A stretch of DNA of 32,475 nt from Moraxellaceae bacterium (GTDB lineage: Bacteria > Pseudomonadota > Gammaproteobacteria > Pseudomonadales > Moraxellaceae). Every line of letters begins with the position of its first letter. Positions within the stretch are counted from its first letter, which is position 1. Of this stretch, positions 15,282-24,671 are shown piece after piece. Made by a program: the position numbers and the translations under genes. Under the pieces are notes generated by a model. That model was not told where the DNA came from and did not search any database. It saw only the letters and a program-made list of their open reading frames with translations. The DNA is taken from NCBI GenBank assembly GCA_025363155.1, contig JANYEL010000124.1, forward strand, positions 1 through 32,475. Direction: 5' to 3'.

Positions 15282-17003
15282 TTACATCCAAACAACTTTA
15301 CGATTTTGCGCGCTCCAAGATTCAAGCCGGAACGCGTATCGATTTTCGATGACGTTGCGCTTGATCTTCAACGTCGGAGTGAGGAATCCATTTTTCACCG
15401 TCCACGCCTCATTGACGACTGCAATGAACGCTAATTTTTCATGCGGTTCCAATTGGGCATTGGTTTTTTTCAGCAACACTTGTAGCTCTTTTTCTAGTGT
15501 TGCTCGCACAGCTTCAGGCAATTTATCAGGACGAATATCCGCCAACTGCACAATTGCGATCGGCTGCGTTAAACCCGCGCCACACACACAAACAGCATCC
15601 AGCATTGTGTGATTACCCAGCTTATGTTCAATCGGCACTGGGGCGACATATTTGCCTTTGGACGTCTTAAAATTGTCTTTCACACGGCCAGTGATCGTCA
15701 AATATCCTTGGGCATCGTATCGCCCCACGTCACCTGTGCGCAGAAAGCCATCCTTGGTGATTGCTTCCGCAGTTTTTGCTTGATCTTTGTGATAGCCCAG
15801 CATCATCGAAGGGCTTTTGACCAATATCTCACCTGAGCTATCCAACTTGCTTTCGACTTGTGGATAAGCGCGTCCGACATTGTCTTCACTCGACCAATCT
15901 TTCGGCTTGGTGCCATGTGAATATCCAAAATTCTCAGTCATCCCATACGCTTCAATCAAATCCAAACCAAGATTGTGATACCACTTTTTTAAGCTCAAGG
16001 GTAATGGCGCAGAAGCCGTCAGGGCAAAGCGAACATGATTCAATCCGAGTTCGGACAGCATGGTTTTCTTGGTGAATTGACTGATTTTAGGCACATTAAA
16101 AATCAATTTTTGGGCGGTTAACGGCACGCGTTTATTAATATCGAGATGAAACTTCATCCATAAGCGCGGTACAGCGAGGAAAATCGTCGGCTTAGCACGA
16201 CGCAAATCCGTCAAAAATGAATTGCGCGACCCGACAAAAAACACTTCAGAACCATAACATAGCGACGCAATTTCTATAAATGCGCGTTCAGCCACATGCG
16301 CCAGCGGCAGATAAGAAAATAGACGATCTTCAGGCGTACACGCGAACAACGTATTCACCGCGAACGCTGGCGCCATCATGGTCGCAAAACTGTGCATCAC
16401 GCCTTTTGGCAACCCTGTACTGCCCGAGGTGTAAATGATACTGGCGAGCGTCGACGGCTCAGGCAACGTCACTTCGTGCAGTGGTGAAACATTTGCAATC
16501 AAATCATCCCACGTCGGCGCGCCTTTATATTGCGGCGCGAGCGGCAAACGAATGCAAGGCAGCTTAGTCGGAATAATCTCTTTGACTTGGTGCCAGCTAT
16601 CAGATTGACCATCCAACTTACCGATAAATAATAATTTTGCTTCACTATGAATCAGTACATGCCGCGCCCCTTCGGCGTTGAGCGTGCTATACAAAGGTAC
16701 GGACACATGCCCCGCCATCCAAATGGCAAGATCGGCAATGATCCAATGTGCGCTGTTTTTGCCATAAATCGCAATCTGGCTGCGCGCTGGCAACGCCAGT
16801 TTGGTCAAATATGACGCCATCCGTCGCACCTGATCCGCCACCTCAGTCCATGTAAAATGGGTCAGGCGACCATTTTCATCTGGATGCACAAACAGAACTT
16901 TCTTCGGCTGACGTTTTTCCCAATACAACAGACAATGAAGCTGCGTTGCTCTAGAATCACTCGGATTCAGATCGGCTGGAATGGTCGTCGTGGGATGCGT
17001 CAT
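15282..17003 (-). CDS. AMP-forming long-chain acyl-CoA synthetase
   Basis: The 573-residue adenylate-forming enzyme activates a fatty acid with ATP and CoA. Visible signatures are the phosphate-binding loop YTSGSTGLPKG (191-201), the AYGMTENFGYSHGT region, GEILVKSPSMMLGY, the RTGDVGRYDAQGYLTITGR hinge and KTSKGKYVAP near the C-terminus, where the last catalytic lysine normally lies. There is no signal peptide. Chain length is not determinable; the ANL branch resembles long-chain (FadD/FACL-type) ligases. An acyl-CoA dehydrogenase lies 103 bp upstream on the same strand, so activation and first oxidation of a substrate may be co-expressed. Confidence 0.88.
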   Translation of the reverse strand: MTHPTTTIPADLNPSDSRATQLHCLLYWEKRQPKKVLFVHPDENGRLTHFTWTEVADQVRRMASYLTKLALPARSQIAIYGKNSAHWIIADLAIWMAGHVSVPLYSTLNAEGARHVLIHSEAKLLFIGKLDGQSDSWHQVKEIIPTKLPCIRLPLAPQYKGAPTWDDLIANVSPLHEVTLPEPSTLASIIYTSGSTGLPKGVMHSFATMMAPAFAVNTLFACTPEDRLFSYLPLAHVAERAFIEIASLCYGSEVFFVGSRNSFLTDLRRAKPTIFLAVPRLWMKFHLDINKRVPLTAQKLIFNVPKISQFTKKTMLSELGLNHVRFALTASAPLPLSLKKWYHNLGLDLIEAYGMTENFGYSHGTKPKDWSSEDNVGRAYPQVESKLDSSGEILVKSPSMMLGYHKDQAKTAEAITKDGFLRTGDVGRYDAQGYLTITGRVKDNFKTSKGKYVAPVPIEHKLGNHTMLDAVCVCGAGLTQPIAIVQLADIRPDKLPEAVRATLEKELQVLLKKTNAQLEPHEKLAFIAVVNEAWTVKNGFLTPTLKIKRNVIENRYAFRLESWSAQNRKVVWM

Positions 17004-17106
17004 GATGATTTACTGCGCTGAAGGGTCACCGCATTATAAACAAGTCGCGATCAAACCAGCCACTATAAACCGACTATAAGCCAACTGGAAAAGGACTATG
17101 AATTAG

Positions 17107-18255
17107 CTATAAGCCTAATTGCTTGGCAATAACTTCATTCATGATTTCATGCGTACCGCCGCCAATCGACAAAATCCGATTGTCGCGATACAGCCGCTCA
17201 ACCAACGATTCGCGCATAAAGCCCATACCGCCAAAAATCTGCGTCGCCTCATAGGTCACAAAATCACTGGTGCGCGTGGCAAAATTCTTTGCCATCGACA
17301 CTTCTTTGATCACTGGAATCCCTGCTTGAATCATGGCAGCCACCCGATAATTATACTCACGGCTGATTTCTATCTGCGTCGCCATATCGGCCAGTTTGTG
17401 ACGAATCACTTGCATCTTCGATAACGGCTTACCAAAAGCCACGCGCTCTGGCACATAGCGTAGGCATTCTTCAAGCGCCAATTGCGCCGTCATATTCGCC
17501 ATGACTGCCAGATTAAGCCGTTCCATTTGGAAATTGGTCATGATGGCAAAGAACCCAGCATTTTCTACGCCAATCAAGTTGCTCTTCGGCACTTTGACAT
17601 CATCAAAAAAGAGTTCTGCGGTATCCGATGCCCACCAACCCATTTTTTGCAGTGGTTTGCCCGTGGTAAAACCGGGCATGCCTTTTTCCATCAGCAACAA
17701 ACTGATGCCGCCATAACCTTCGCCGCCAGTACGCACGGCAACCGTATAATAATCCGCGCGAATCCCTGAGGTAATAAAGGTCTTCGCACCCGATACCCGA
17801 TAGAAATCACCATCACTGACTGCACGGGTCTTGATATTGGCGACATCTGAACCACCATTCGGTTCAGTAATCGCCAGTGCCGCAATCTTTTCACCACTCA
17901 GTAACTCAGGCACGACACGTTCTTGCATGGCCTCGCTGCCCCATTTCACAATCGGCGGCAACGCGATATCCAGTGAGCCCAAAGACGCAACCAGACCACC
18001 CGAACCAGAGCGCATCAATTCTTCACTGGCAGCAACCTTCATAAAGACATCACCCTCGGCAATGCCTCCTAGACGTTCAGGATAGCCCAGACTGAGAATG
18101 CCCGCATCGCCTGCCAGTCGATAAATCTCTCGTGGAAAAGTACCCGCCTCTTCCCAGTCGTGAATATTCGCCGCGATATGCTCGGCGACGAACTTACGAA
18201 TGGTTGTGCGCACTTGCTCATGAGTTTCGTTGAAATAACTGGTGAATTCACTCAT
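17107..18255 (-). CDS. Acyl-CoA dehydrogenase
   Basis: The 382-residue flavoenzyme oxidises an acyl-CoA to the 2-enoyl-CoA and gives electrons to ETF. It has the family's length and its signatures: AITEPNGGSDVANIKT, KTFITSG, ERLNLAVMAN, AFGKPLSKMQVIRHKLADM, QIFGGMGFM and YRDNRILSIGGGTHEIMNEV, where E370 is at the catalytic-base position. The substrate is unknown; similar Acinetobacter and Pseudomonas enzymes are annotated as long-chain or citronellyl-type. It lies upstream of the acyl-CoA synthetase on the same strand, and a 14-bp TetR-type palindrome precedes it. Confidence 0.9.
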   Translation of the reverse strand: MSEFTSYFNETHEQVRTTIRKFVAEHIAANIHDWEEAGTFPREIYRLAGDAGILSLGYPERLGGIAEGDVFMKVAASEELMRSGSGGLVASLGSLDIALPPIVKWGSEAMQERVVPELLSGEKIAALAITEPNGGSDVANIKTRAVSDGDFYRVSGAKTFITSGIRADYYTVAVRTGGEGYGGISLLLMEKGMPGFTTGKPLQKMGWWASDTAELFFDDVKVPKSNLIGVENAGFFAIMTNFQMERLNLAVMANMTAQLALEECLRYVPERVAFGKPLSKMQVIRHKLADMATQIEISREYNYRVAAMIQAGIPVIKEVSMAKNFATRTSDFVTYEATQIFGGMGFMRESLVERLYRDNRILSIGGGTHEIMNEVIAKQLGL

Positions 18256-18318
18256 TTGGCTGTCCTATTGAGGCGGCTTGATATTTGAGCGTTAATTTTG
18301 CCCACTACCCTTTTACAA

Positions 18319-18332
18319 AGCAAGCGCTTGGT
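18319..18332. promoter_or_regulatory. Palindrome AG-CAAG-CG-CTTG-GT upstream of the acyl-CoA dehydrogenase
   Basis: CAAGCGCTTG (18321-18330) is a perfect 10-bp palindrome 66 bp before the start of the minus-strand acyl-CoA dehydrogenase gene. With its flanks it fits the pattern A-n-CAAG-nn-CTTG-n-T used by some TetR regulators of acyl-CoA catabolism (KstR2 type). Which regulator binds is unknown, and no regulator gene for it is in the window. Confidence 0.4.
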
Positions 18333-18484
18333 ATGCCAACAAACTGTCGTATTATGCCAATGACAGCGTTATTTTTAAAGATTTTGAGCAAGATAATCTG
18401 CAGAAGAATCACTGAAAAACTCAGATCAAATTTAACCTAAGTTTTAATGAGTCGTTTATTTTTAATATAATTTAGATTATTAAT

Positions 18485-19072
18485 TCAATTACTTGAGCTA
18501 ATGTTTTCCTTAGACTCCAGTTGCCAGTTACCTGTAATTTGGCGTTTGATTTTGAATTTCCAAGTATTCACTTGTTCGGACTGTTCAGGTCGAAACATGG
18601 CAGTAAATTCAAGGACTTCAGGTGACGGCATCTGCCATTGACCAACACGAACGGCATTCGCACACGCATTGGCAACCACATTATGAGTAATCTTTGCAGA
18701 GCTCATAAAGTTAGGATTACTAATGAATTGACTCTGTGCAAGCGGCGACTCTCGGTTGCCTTGCGCGCAAGAGGCTGCCTCTAAAACACTTTGAATTGGA
18801 GATTGGGCATCGACAATATTTTGTTTGATCGCATCATCATTATTGCCCGCGCCACGTGCAATTTCGCCAATGATGGCGGCACGTTGTTCAGCGGTTGGGC
18901 TAATGCTGGCAGCATTACTTTTCGGAGTGGCTGTTGCAACGCGTGCGATGACTCCAAGCACATCAATGGTATTGCCCAGTGCTTCTTGATCAATCTCAGC
19001 GTGAACGGCCTGCGACAAGAGCGTCACAGCGAAGACACTTGCAGTAAAACGCGATTGTTTCCGCTTTTTCAT
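18485..19072 (-). CDS. Exported protein of unknown function (195 aa)
   Basis: I do not recognise the family. The best start is the ATG at 19072, which opens a signal peptide (MKKRKQSRFT, hydrophobic core, cut after QAVHA). A longer open frame to 19192 would put 40 irregular residues before it. The mature protein is about 170 residues, with two Cys (in AASCAQGN and VANACANAV) that could form a disulfide, Ala/Asn-rich helical stretches, and a basic C-terminus ending KENISSSN. The likely location is the periplasm. It is divergent from the small LprI-like gene. Confidence 0.7.
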   Translation of the reverse strand: MKKRKQSRFTASVFAVTLLSQAVHAEIDQEALGNTIDVLGVIARVATATPKSNAASISPTAEQRAAIIGEIARGAGNNDDAIKQNIVDAQSPIQSVLEAASCAQGNRESPLAQSQFISNPNFMSSAKITHNVVANACANAVRVGQWQMPSPEVLEFTAMFRPEQSEQVNTWKFKIKRQITGNWQLESKENISSSN

Positions 19073-19283
19073 GATTCTTCTGAAATAGCACGAGATAGTC
19101 TGTTTATTATATAAACATCTGTCTATTCTGACCATTGAATTCATCGTAAAGCCCCTGTAATGCAGAAGCTTTTTTGTTAGCAAATGATACAAATCTCACG
19201 TCAATTGAGACAAAACCAAAGACTCCATTCTGTTTATTATTCATACAATAGACTTCAAGATTTTAAATCAGGATGTGTAGATT

Positions 19284-19646
19284 ATGATTTCTTCAAAAAT
19301 ACTCCTAATCAAAATAATCATACTCAGTTTGGTAATTTTCAGTTATTCATCATCTTACGCAGACAGCGGCATCAATTGCTCAAAATCACGGTTACCCGAT
19401 GAAAAAGCCATTTGTCGTAGCGTGGAATTGCAAAAACAAGATGTGAGAATGACCACGCTCTTTGAGGTTTCATGGCATCTGATGGCGATGGGCAGTCGTG
19501 GTGCGATGCAAGATCGGCAAGTTGAATGGTTATCCACTCGTCATCTATGCAAAACGAATATGAGCTGTTTACGTCAGTCATATGCAAAGCGGATTGATGA
19601 GTTGAATCAAGGATTGGAAGGTATTTATCAGCGCGGGCCGTTTTAG
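19284..19646 (+). CDS. Small exported protein, LprI/DUF1311-like
   Basis: The 120-residue product has a signal peptide (KILLIKIIILSLVIFSYSSSYA, cut near residue 26). The mature part has four Cys in the spacing of the LprI/YecT-type domain: INCSKSRLPDEKAICRS, then QVEWLSTRHLCKTNMSCLRQSYAKRIDEL. The family includes a mycobacterial lysozyme inhibitor, but most members have no known role. AGGA at 19271-19274 supports the ATG. No terminator was seen after it; integron cassettes start about 200 bp downstream. Confidence 0.7.
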   Translation: MISSKILLIKIIILSLVIFSYSSSYADSGINCSKSRLPDEKAICRSVELQKQDVRMTTLFEVSWHLMAMGSRGAMQDRQVEWLSTRHLCKTNMSCLRQSYAKRIDELNQGLEGIYQRGPF

Positions 19647-19793
19647 AGAATAATTAGGTTTGTAATTGATTGCTGATAGCATTGTGTATGACCAATAAGC
19701 TTCCCTGATCTGTTCATTTTTTTCTAACTATGATAGTTTCGCATTGATTTAAAGACAATTTCACGAAGGTTTTTTTAATTCAAAAGGTATCTT

Positions 19794-19847
19794 ATGCAGC
19801 AGCTTTTTGTATCTTATTTATCTCTGTTGCCTCATAAGAGTAGTTAG
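19794..19847 (+). CDS. Short open frame (17 aa) ending in the cassette insertion point
   Basis: ATG at 19794 follows AAAGG (19783-19787) with good spacing and reads MQQLFVSYLSLLPHKSS to a TAG that lies inside the GTTAGGA recombination core at 19843-19849. It may be the truncated start of a gene cut by cassette insertion, or a leader peptide, or chance. Confidence 0.2.
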   Translation: MQQLFVSYLSLLPHKSS

Positions 19848-20396
19848 GAGTCAGCATGCAACTTGGTAGATCGTTCGTCACAATTGGTTTCTGTCTGTTA
19901 AGTGCTGGCAGTGCGGACGCACTTGAGGCTTTTGGCTTTTCCAGTGGGCAGTCGCCTCAGCAGGTCGAAGCCGCTGCCAACGGCTACAGCATCGGCATCG
20001 CTAAGTGGTTTGGCAAAACCCTGATCGTTCAGAGTCAGGATTCGCAGGCGCACAGCTATATGTTCAACTTCTGCAACGGACATCTCTATGAGATAACGCA
20101 GAACTTTCCTGCGAACTTTGAGAAGATGGCTAGCTTCGTCGATCAGGTGATTCAAACAAACGGCCAGCCAGTTTACGTTAGCGCAACGGGCGGTATGGGC
20201 GCCAATGGTTTCGTTCGACCACTGAACCTATACTGGAAGATTGGAGCAAAAGACTACCTCCGCGTCATGCAGTTGGAATCCTCGTACGCCTTGATCTACG
20301 CCACCGCCAACACATGCGCGAAGGTGCCAAGTTGACTCCTAACACTGCGTTCGAGGCAATCTGCGCGAAAAGCCGCGCAGATGCCTCAACTTCACG
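19844..20396 (+). mobile_element. Integron gene cassette 1
   Basis: A GTTAGGA core at 19843-19849 marks the left crossover and an attC with an identical GTTAGGA core closes the unit at 20396-20402. One gene in the same orientation fills it, with its ATG 12 bases after the crossover, as usual for cassettes. Base composition is visibly more GC-rich than in the flanks. No integrase gene is in the window, so this is an integrase-less cassette cluster or a secondary-site insertion. Confidence 0.8.
19856..20335 (+). CDS. Cassette-borne exported protein of unknown function (159 aa)
   Basis: I do not recognise the family. The N-terminus (MQLGRSFVTIGFCLLSAGSADA) is a signal peptide cut around residue 22, so the protein is periplasmic. 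The mature part of about 137 residues has two Cys (FNFCNGHLYEITQNF and ANTCAKVPS), possibly a disulfide. Its mix of short strands around LNLYWKIG and YLRVMQLESSYALIYAT suggests a small alpha/beta domain. GTTAGGAG just upstream supplies an AGGAG Shine-Dalgarno (19846-19850) overlapping the recombination core. The gene ends 1 bp before the attC. Codon use is more GC-rich than in its neighbours, fitting transfer. Confidence 0.75.
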   Translation: MQLGRSFVTIGFCLLSAGSADALEAFGFSSGQSPQQVEAAANGYSIGIAKWFGKTLIVQSQDSQAHSYMFNFCNGHLYEITQNFPANFEKMASFVDQVIQTNGQPVYVSATGGMGANGFVRPLNLYWKIGAKDYLRVMQLESSYALIYATANTCAKVPS

Positions 20397-20402
20397 TTAG
20401 GA
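20337..20402 (+). repeat. attC recombination site (66 bp) of cassette 1
   Basis: TCCTAAC (20337-20343) and GTTAGGA (20396-20402) are exactly complementary outer cores. Between them GAGGC/GCCTC and ATCTGCGCG/CGCGCAGAT pair into a long stem around the loop AAAAGC. One unpaired A after GAGGC acts as an extrahelical base, and asymmetric spacers (ACTGCGTTC; AACTTCAC) flank the stem. This is the standard folded attC recognised by integron integrases. The crossover is between G20396 and T20397. Confidence 0.9.
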
Positions 20403-20911
20403 AGGGCAGGAAATGAGCAACCTCACAAGCATAAAGAAAATTTGTTGCCACTTTACGAGGAACATAGCCTTTCATCAGGCTGGAATTAGAAAAAGCAACA
20501 ATGCGTTTAAAATCTATTTTTGGATCATAGCAAATGGAAACTTTGCGGAAATTGCAATTTTAGAGTTCTGCAAGTTGTTTGGAAGTAAAAATGACAAAAT
20601 GATGTGGGCTAATATCGTAACCAACAAGGAAGATTTTAAAAAGAATATTGAAGTTGAAACTGAGTTGAAATTTTCAGAATTTGAAGAGTACGTAAAGGAA
20701 GTAAAGAAATATCGCGACAAATACTTATCGCATTTTGACGAAGAGGTTAAATTGCCTTCTCTTGAAATTGCAAAAAAATGCGTATTTTTATACTACAACT
20801 ACGTCATTTCATTAGAGGGTGAAGGGGGCTTTCCGTCAAATTTAAAAGACTTTTATATAAATTGCGTTAAAGAAGCTGAGGAAAATTACCCAAAAATTTC
20901 CTAACTCGGCG
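20397..20911 (+). mobile_element. Integron gene cassette 2 with a collapsed attC
   Basis: It begins at the attC crossover of cassette 1 and ends at a second GTTAG core (20911-20915). It carries one gene in the same orientation. Its own attC is reduced to TCCTAAC-TCGGC-GTTAGAC (20899-20917) with no internal stem, far below the normal minimum, so the cassette may be unable to excise at its 3' end. Confidence 0.65.
20413..20904 (+). CDS. Cassette-borne HEPN-like/AbiU2-like protein (163 aa)
   Basis: The 163-residue protein is soluble, mostly helical and very Lys/Glu-rich. The segment YRDKYLSHFDEE holds R101-x5-H107, the R-x4-6-H motif of HEPN ribonucleases, preceded by helices (FSEFEEYVKEVKKY) and followed by LEIAKKCVFLYYNYV. 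This layout recalls AbiU2-type and other HEPN proteins common in integron cassettes, several of which are toxins or phage-defence RNases. No antitoxin partner is visible in the cassette. The composition is much more AT-rich than cassette 1, so the two cassettes have different origins. The motif is short, so the fold needs checking. Confidence 0.6.
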   Translation: MSNLTSIKKICCHFTRNIAFHQAGIRKSNNAFKIYFWIIANGNFAEIAILEFCKLFGSKNDKMMWANIVTNKEDFKKNIEVETELKFSEFEEYVKEVKKYRDKYLSHFDEEVKLPSLEIAKKCVFLYYNYVISLEGEGGFPSNLKDFYINCVKEAEENYPKIS

Positions 20912-20956
20912 TTAGACTGTGTTCGGAATAATAAAAGGTAACTGAGAAAAACTCAT

Positions 20957-20990
20957 AAAAAAAAGCCCCTGCATTCGCAAGGGCTCTTTT
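20957..20990 (-). terminator. Terminator of the fadBA operon
   Basis: AGCCCCTGC-ATTC-GCAAGGGCT (20964-20985) is a strong hairpin with one C/A mismatch. The A run at 20957-20964 gives a T run on the minus strand just after fadA. CTTTT on the other side makes it partly bidirectional, so it may also end cassette transcripts. Confidence 0.8.
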
Positions 20991-21012
20991 CACTCACCAA
21001 TCAAACGTTTAA

Positions 21013-22197
<1,185 letters not shown>

Positions 22198-24348
22198 TTA
22201 ACCGTAGAATGATTTGTTAGCTGCGGCCATATCGCGCAACATTTGTGGGGCTTCGTAGGCTTTGCCTAAGTGAGCATATTTGTCACAGAGTGCAACGTAT
22301 GCTGCAACGCCTGTTTGATCGATGTAACGTGCTGCACCACCACGGAATGGAGGGAAACCGATACCCATGATCAACGCCATATCTGCTTCTGCTGGCGTTG
22401 CCACGATCTTGTCTTCCAAGCAACGAACGATTTCGTTACACAGCGCAACCATCAAACGATCAACGATTTCTGCTGCATCAAATTCGCGTTTTTCACCAGT
22501 AACCACAGATGCCAACAGCTCGTAAGTCGTTGGATCAACGGTCTTGGCTTTCTTGCCTTTCTTGTCGAGCGCGTAAACATAGAAGCCTTTGTCATTTTTC
22601 TGACCCAGACGTTTGTTTTCGTACATGACTTGGATTGAGCCTTTGTAATCAGGCTTCATGCGATCTGGGAAGCCAGCCGCCATCACGTCTGCACCATGAA
22701 CGCCTGTGTCGATACCGACCACGTCGATCAAGTAAGCAGGACCCATTGGCCAGCCGAATTTTTCCATGACTTTGTCGATTTGTTGGAAATCTGCACCGTC
22801 TTTGACGAGCAAATCAAACGCACCGAAGTAAGGGAACAATACGCGGTTCACCAAGAAACCTGGGCAGTCGTTGACAACAACAGGCACTTTGCCCATTTTT
22901 TGTGCCAACACAACAGTGGTTGCAATCGCTTCGTCTGATGATTTTTCACCGCGAATAACTTCAACCAACGGCATCATGTGCACTGGGTTAAAGAAATGCA
23001 TACCAACAAAGTTTTCAGGACGTTTGAGGTTTTTAGCCAAAGATGTGATTGAAATGGTTGAGGTATTTGAAGCAAGAATGGTTTTTTCATGAACCAACGT
23101 TTCAACTTCCGACAGAACTGCTGCTTTGACTTTTTCAAGTTCAACAACGGCTTCGATAACGATATCAACTTCTTTGAAGTCACCGTAGTTCAGTGCTGGA
23201 CGAATGCGTGACAGTGTTTCACCCATTTTCGCGGGGGTCAAACGACCTTTCGCAACTTGACCTGCAAGCAGTTTGGTCGCGACATCCATACCGAGCGCCA
23301 ACGCTTCATTACGAATATCTTTCATGACGATTGGCGTGCCTTTGCTTGCCGCTTGGTAAGCAATACCACCACCCATGATGCCCGCGCCCAATACAGCCGC
23401 TTGCTTGATTGGATGAGACAGTTTTTCCCACTTTTTCGCCATTTTCTTAACGACTTGATCTGCACCAAATACGCCGATCAACGCCGCTGCTTGTGGCGTT
23501 ACAGCCGCTTTAGCAAAGCCTTTCGATTCCACTTTAACCGCTTCATCACGATTCAAAGTGACGTTCTGTTCCATGCTTTCCAGCGCGATTTTTGGTGCTG
23601 GATAGTTTGGACCTGCTTTCGCCAAAATAAAGCCTTTTGCACTGCTAAACGCCATCATTTGTTCGATTGGGCTAAGTTTAACGGGAACTAATTTTTCTTG
23701 GCGACGTGCTTTCCAATTCAATTTGCCTGCCAATGCTTGTTTAACCAAGTCAATCGCCGCTTCGTTCAATTTTTCTGGCGCAACAACTGCATCAATCGCG
23801 CCTTCTTTCAACGCAACTTCTGGACGCTTCTCAGCACCTGATGCAATCCACTCAATCGCATTGTCGATACCGATCACGCGTGGCAAACGTACTGTGCCAC
23901 CGAAGCCTGGGAACAGACCCAATTTCACTTCTGGCAAACCAACTTTTGCTGCGGTTGACGCAACACGGTATTCACAGCCTAAGCACACTTCAAAACCACC
24001 GCCGAACGCGATGCCATTGATTGCGGCCACTTTAGGAATATCTAAGTCTTCAAAGCCATTGAATGCACTATTCAACACACCGAGCCATTCTTCGATACCC
24101 GCTTCACCTTTGGAGAAGTTATCGCCAAATTCAGTGATGTCTGCACCGACGATGAACGTTGACTTACATGAAGTCACGATCAAACCTTTAACGCTTGCAT
24201 CCGCTTTAACCGCTGCGGTCGCAGCTTTCAGTTCTTCAACTGTCGCACGATTCAGTTTATTAACCGACTCACCTTGCAAGTCGAATTTGAATTCTGCGAT
24301 ACCGTCACTTAAGTGTTGGACGGAAATGGCATTACCAGAGTAAATCAT
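22198..24348 (-). CDS. fadB: Multifunctional fatty-acid oxidation protein (enoyl-CoA hydratase / 3-hydroxyacyl-CoA dehydrogenase)
   Basis: FadB carries out hydration, NAD-dependent oxidation and isomerisation in beta-oxidation and partners with FadA. The 716-residue protein begins with a crotonase domain (1-190): GGGFEVCLG with E120 and [16 protein letters not shown] with E140, matching catalytic E119 and E139 of the E. coli enzyme. The 3-hydroxyacyl-CoA dehydrogenase follows from about 310, with the NAD-binding loop [35 protein letters not shown] holds the catalytic His, and the C-terminal domain carries [16 protein letters not shown] lies 9 bases before the ATG. Long open frames on the opposite strand are shadows of its codon bias. 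Confidence 0.97.
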   Translation of the reverse strand: MIYSGNAISVQHLSDGIAEFKFDLQGESVNKLNRATVEELKAATAAVKADASVKGLIVTSCKSTFIVGADITEFGDNFSKGEAGIEEWLGVLNSAFNGFEDLDIPKVAAINGIAFGGGFEVCLGCEYRVASTAAKVGLPEVKLGLFPGFGGTVRLPRVIGIDNAIEWIASGAEKRPEVALKEGAIDAVVAPEKLNEAAIDLVKQALAGKLNWKARRQEKLVPVKLSPIEQMMAFSSAKGFILAKAGPNYPAPKIALESMEQNVTLNRDEAVKVESKGFAKAAVTPQAAALIGVFGADQVVKKMAKKWEKLSHPIKQAAVLGAGIMGGGIAYQAASKGTPIVMKDIRNEALALGMDVATKLLAGQVAKGRLTPAKMGETLSRIRPALNYGDFKEVDIVIEAVVELEKVKAAVLSEVETLVHEKTILASNTSTISITSLAKNLKRPENFVGMHFFNPVHMMPLVEVIRGEKSSDEAIATTVVLAQKMGKVPVVVNDCPGFLVNRVLFPYFGAFDLLVKDGADFQQIDKVMEKFGWPMGPAYLIDVVGIDTGVHGADVMAAGFPDRMKPDYKGSIQVMYENKRLGQKNDKGFYVYALDKKGKKAKTVDPTTYELLASVVTGEKREFDAAEIVDRLMVALCNEIVRCLEDKIVATPAEADMALIMGIGFPPFRGGAARYIDQTGVAAYVALCDKYAHLGKAYEAPQMLRDMAAANKSFYG

Positions 24349-24671
24349 GCCTAGAGCTCCTGAAGTAGGAAGTGAAACAGCAAAAAAATGGGTGAAACAA
24401 ATCTGCTTTTATTTTTGTTGCCATGCGAAAATCGCGCAGCCGCAAAAAAACTGTGTAGAGTGTACGCCAAGACAAAGACGCTGTAATGCTTTTACGTGTA
24501 TATATGCTGTGACGCTAAGGTCACACTTTCTTTTACACAAGTTTTGGATAACGCTTTTATCGCTCAACTCTAAGTCGCAATCGTTTTTATACACACTCAA
24601 CAAAGTGCATCATTTTAATATTTTCTGATGAAAACAGCTACGATCCAAACGACCAACCGAGGATGATTTTG
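24349..24671. other. 323-bp divergent intergenic region between fadB and the SDR gene
   Basis: No RNA gene or coding region was seen. It must hold the promoters of both genes. An inverted repeat TGTGAC-GCTAAG-GTCACA (24508-24525) is the one clear symmetric element. No clear PsrA/FadR-type box was recognised. Confidence 0.5.
24508..24525. promoter_or_regulatory. Inverted repeat TGTGAC-N6-GTCACA upstream of fadB and the SDR gene
   Basis: The two 6-bp arms are exact complements and lie midway between the divergent starts. It is CRP/Vfr-like in half-sites, but the TGTGA...TCACA spacing is 8, not the usual 6, so assignment to that family is doubtful. Confidence 0.35.

Noticed and set aside
19073-19192. 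40-residue N-terminal extension of the exported 195-aa protein
   Set aside because: The signal peptide begins at the internal Met; the extension is irregular and would bury it.
23723-24343. 206-aa plus-strand open frame opposite fadB
   Set aside because: It lies wholly inside fadB, has a low-complexity Ser/Pro/Ala-rich product and no Shine-Dalgarno; an effect of fadB codon bias.
24508-24525. CRP/Vfr site upstream of fadB
   Set aside because: The half-sites are right (TGTGA/TCACA) but the spacing is 8 rather than 6, so only a generic inverted repeat is reported.
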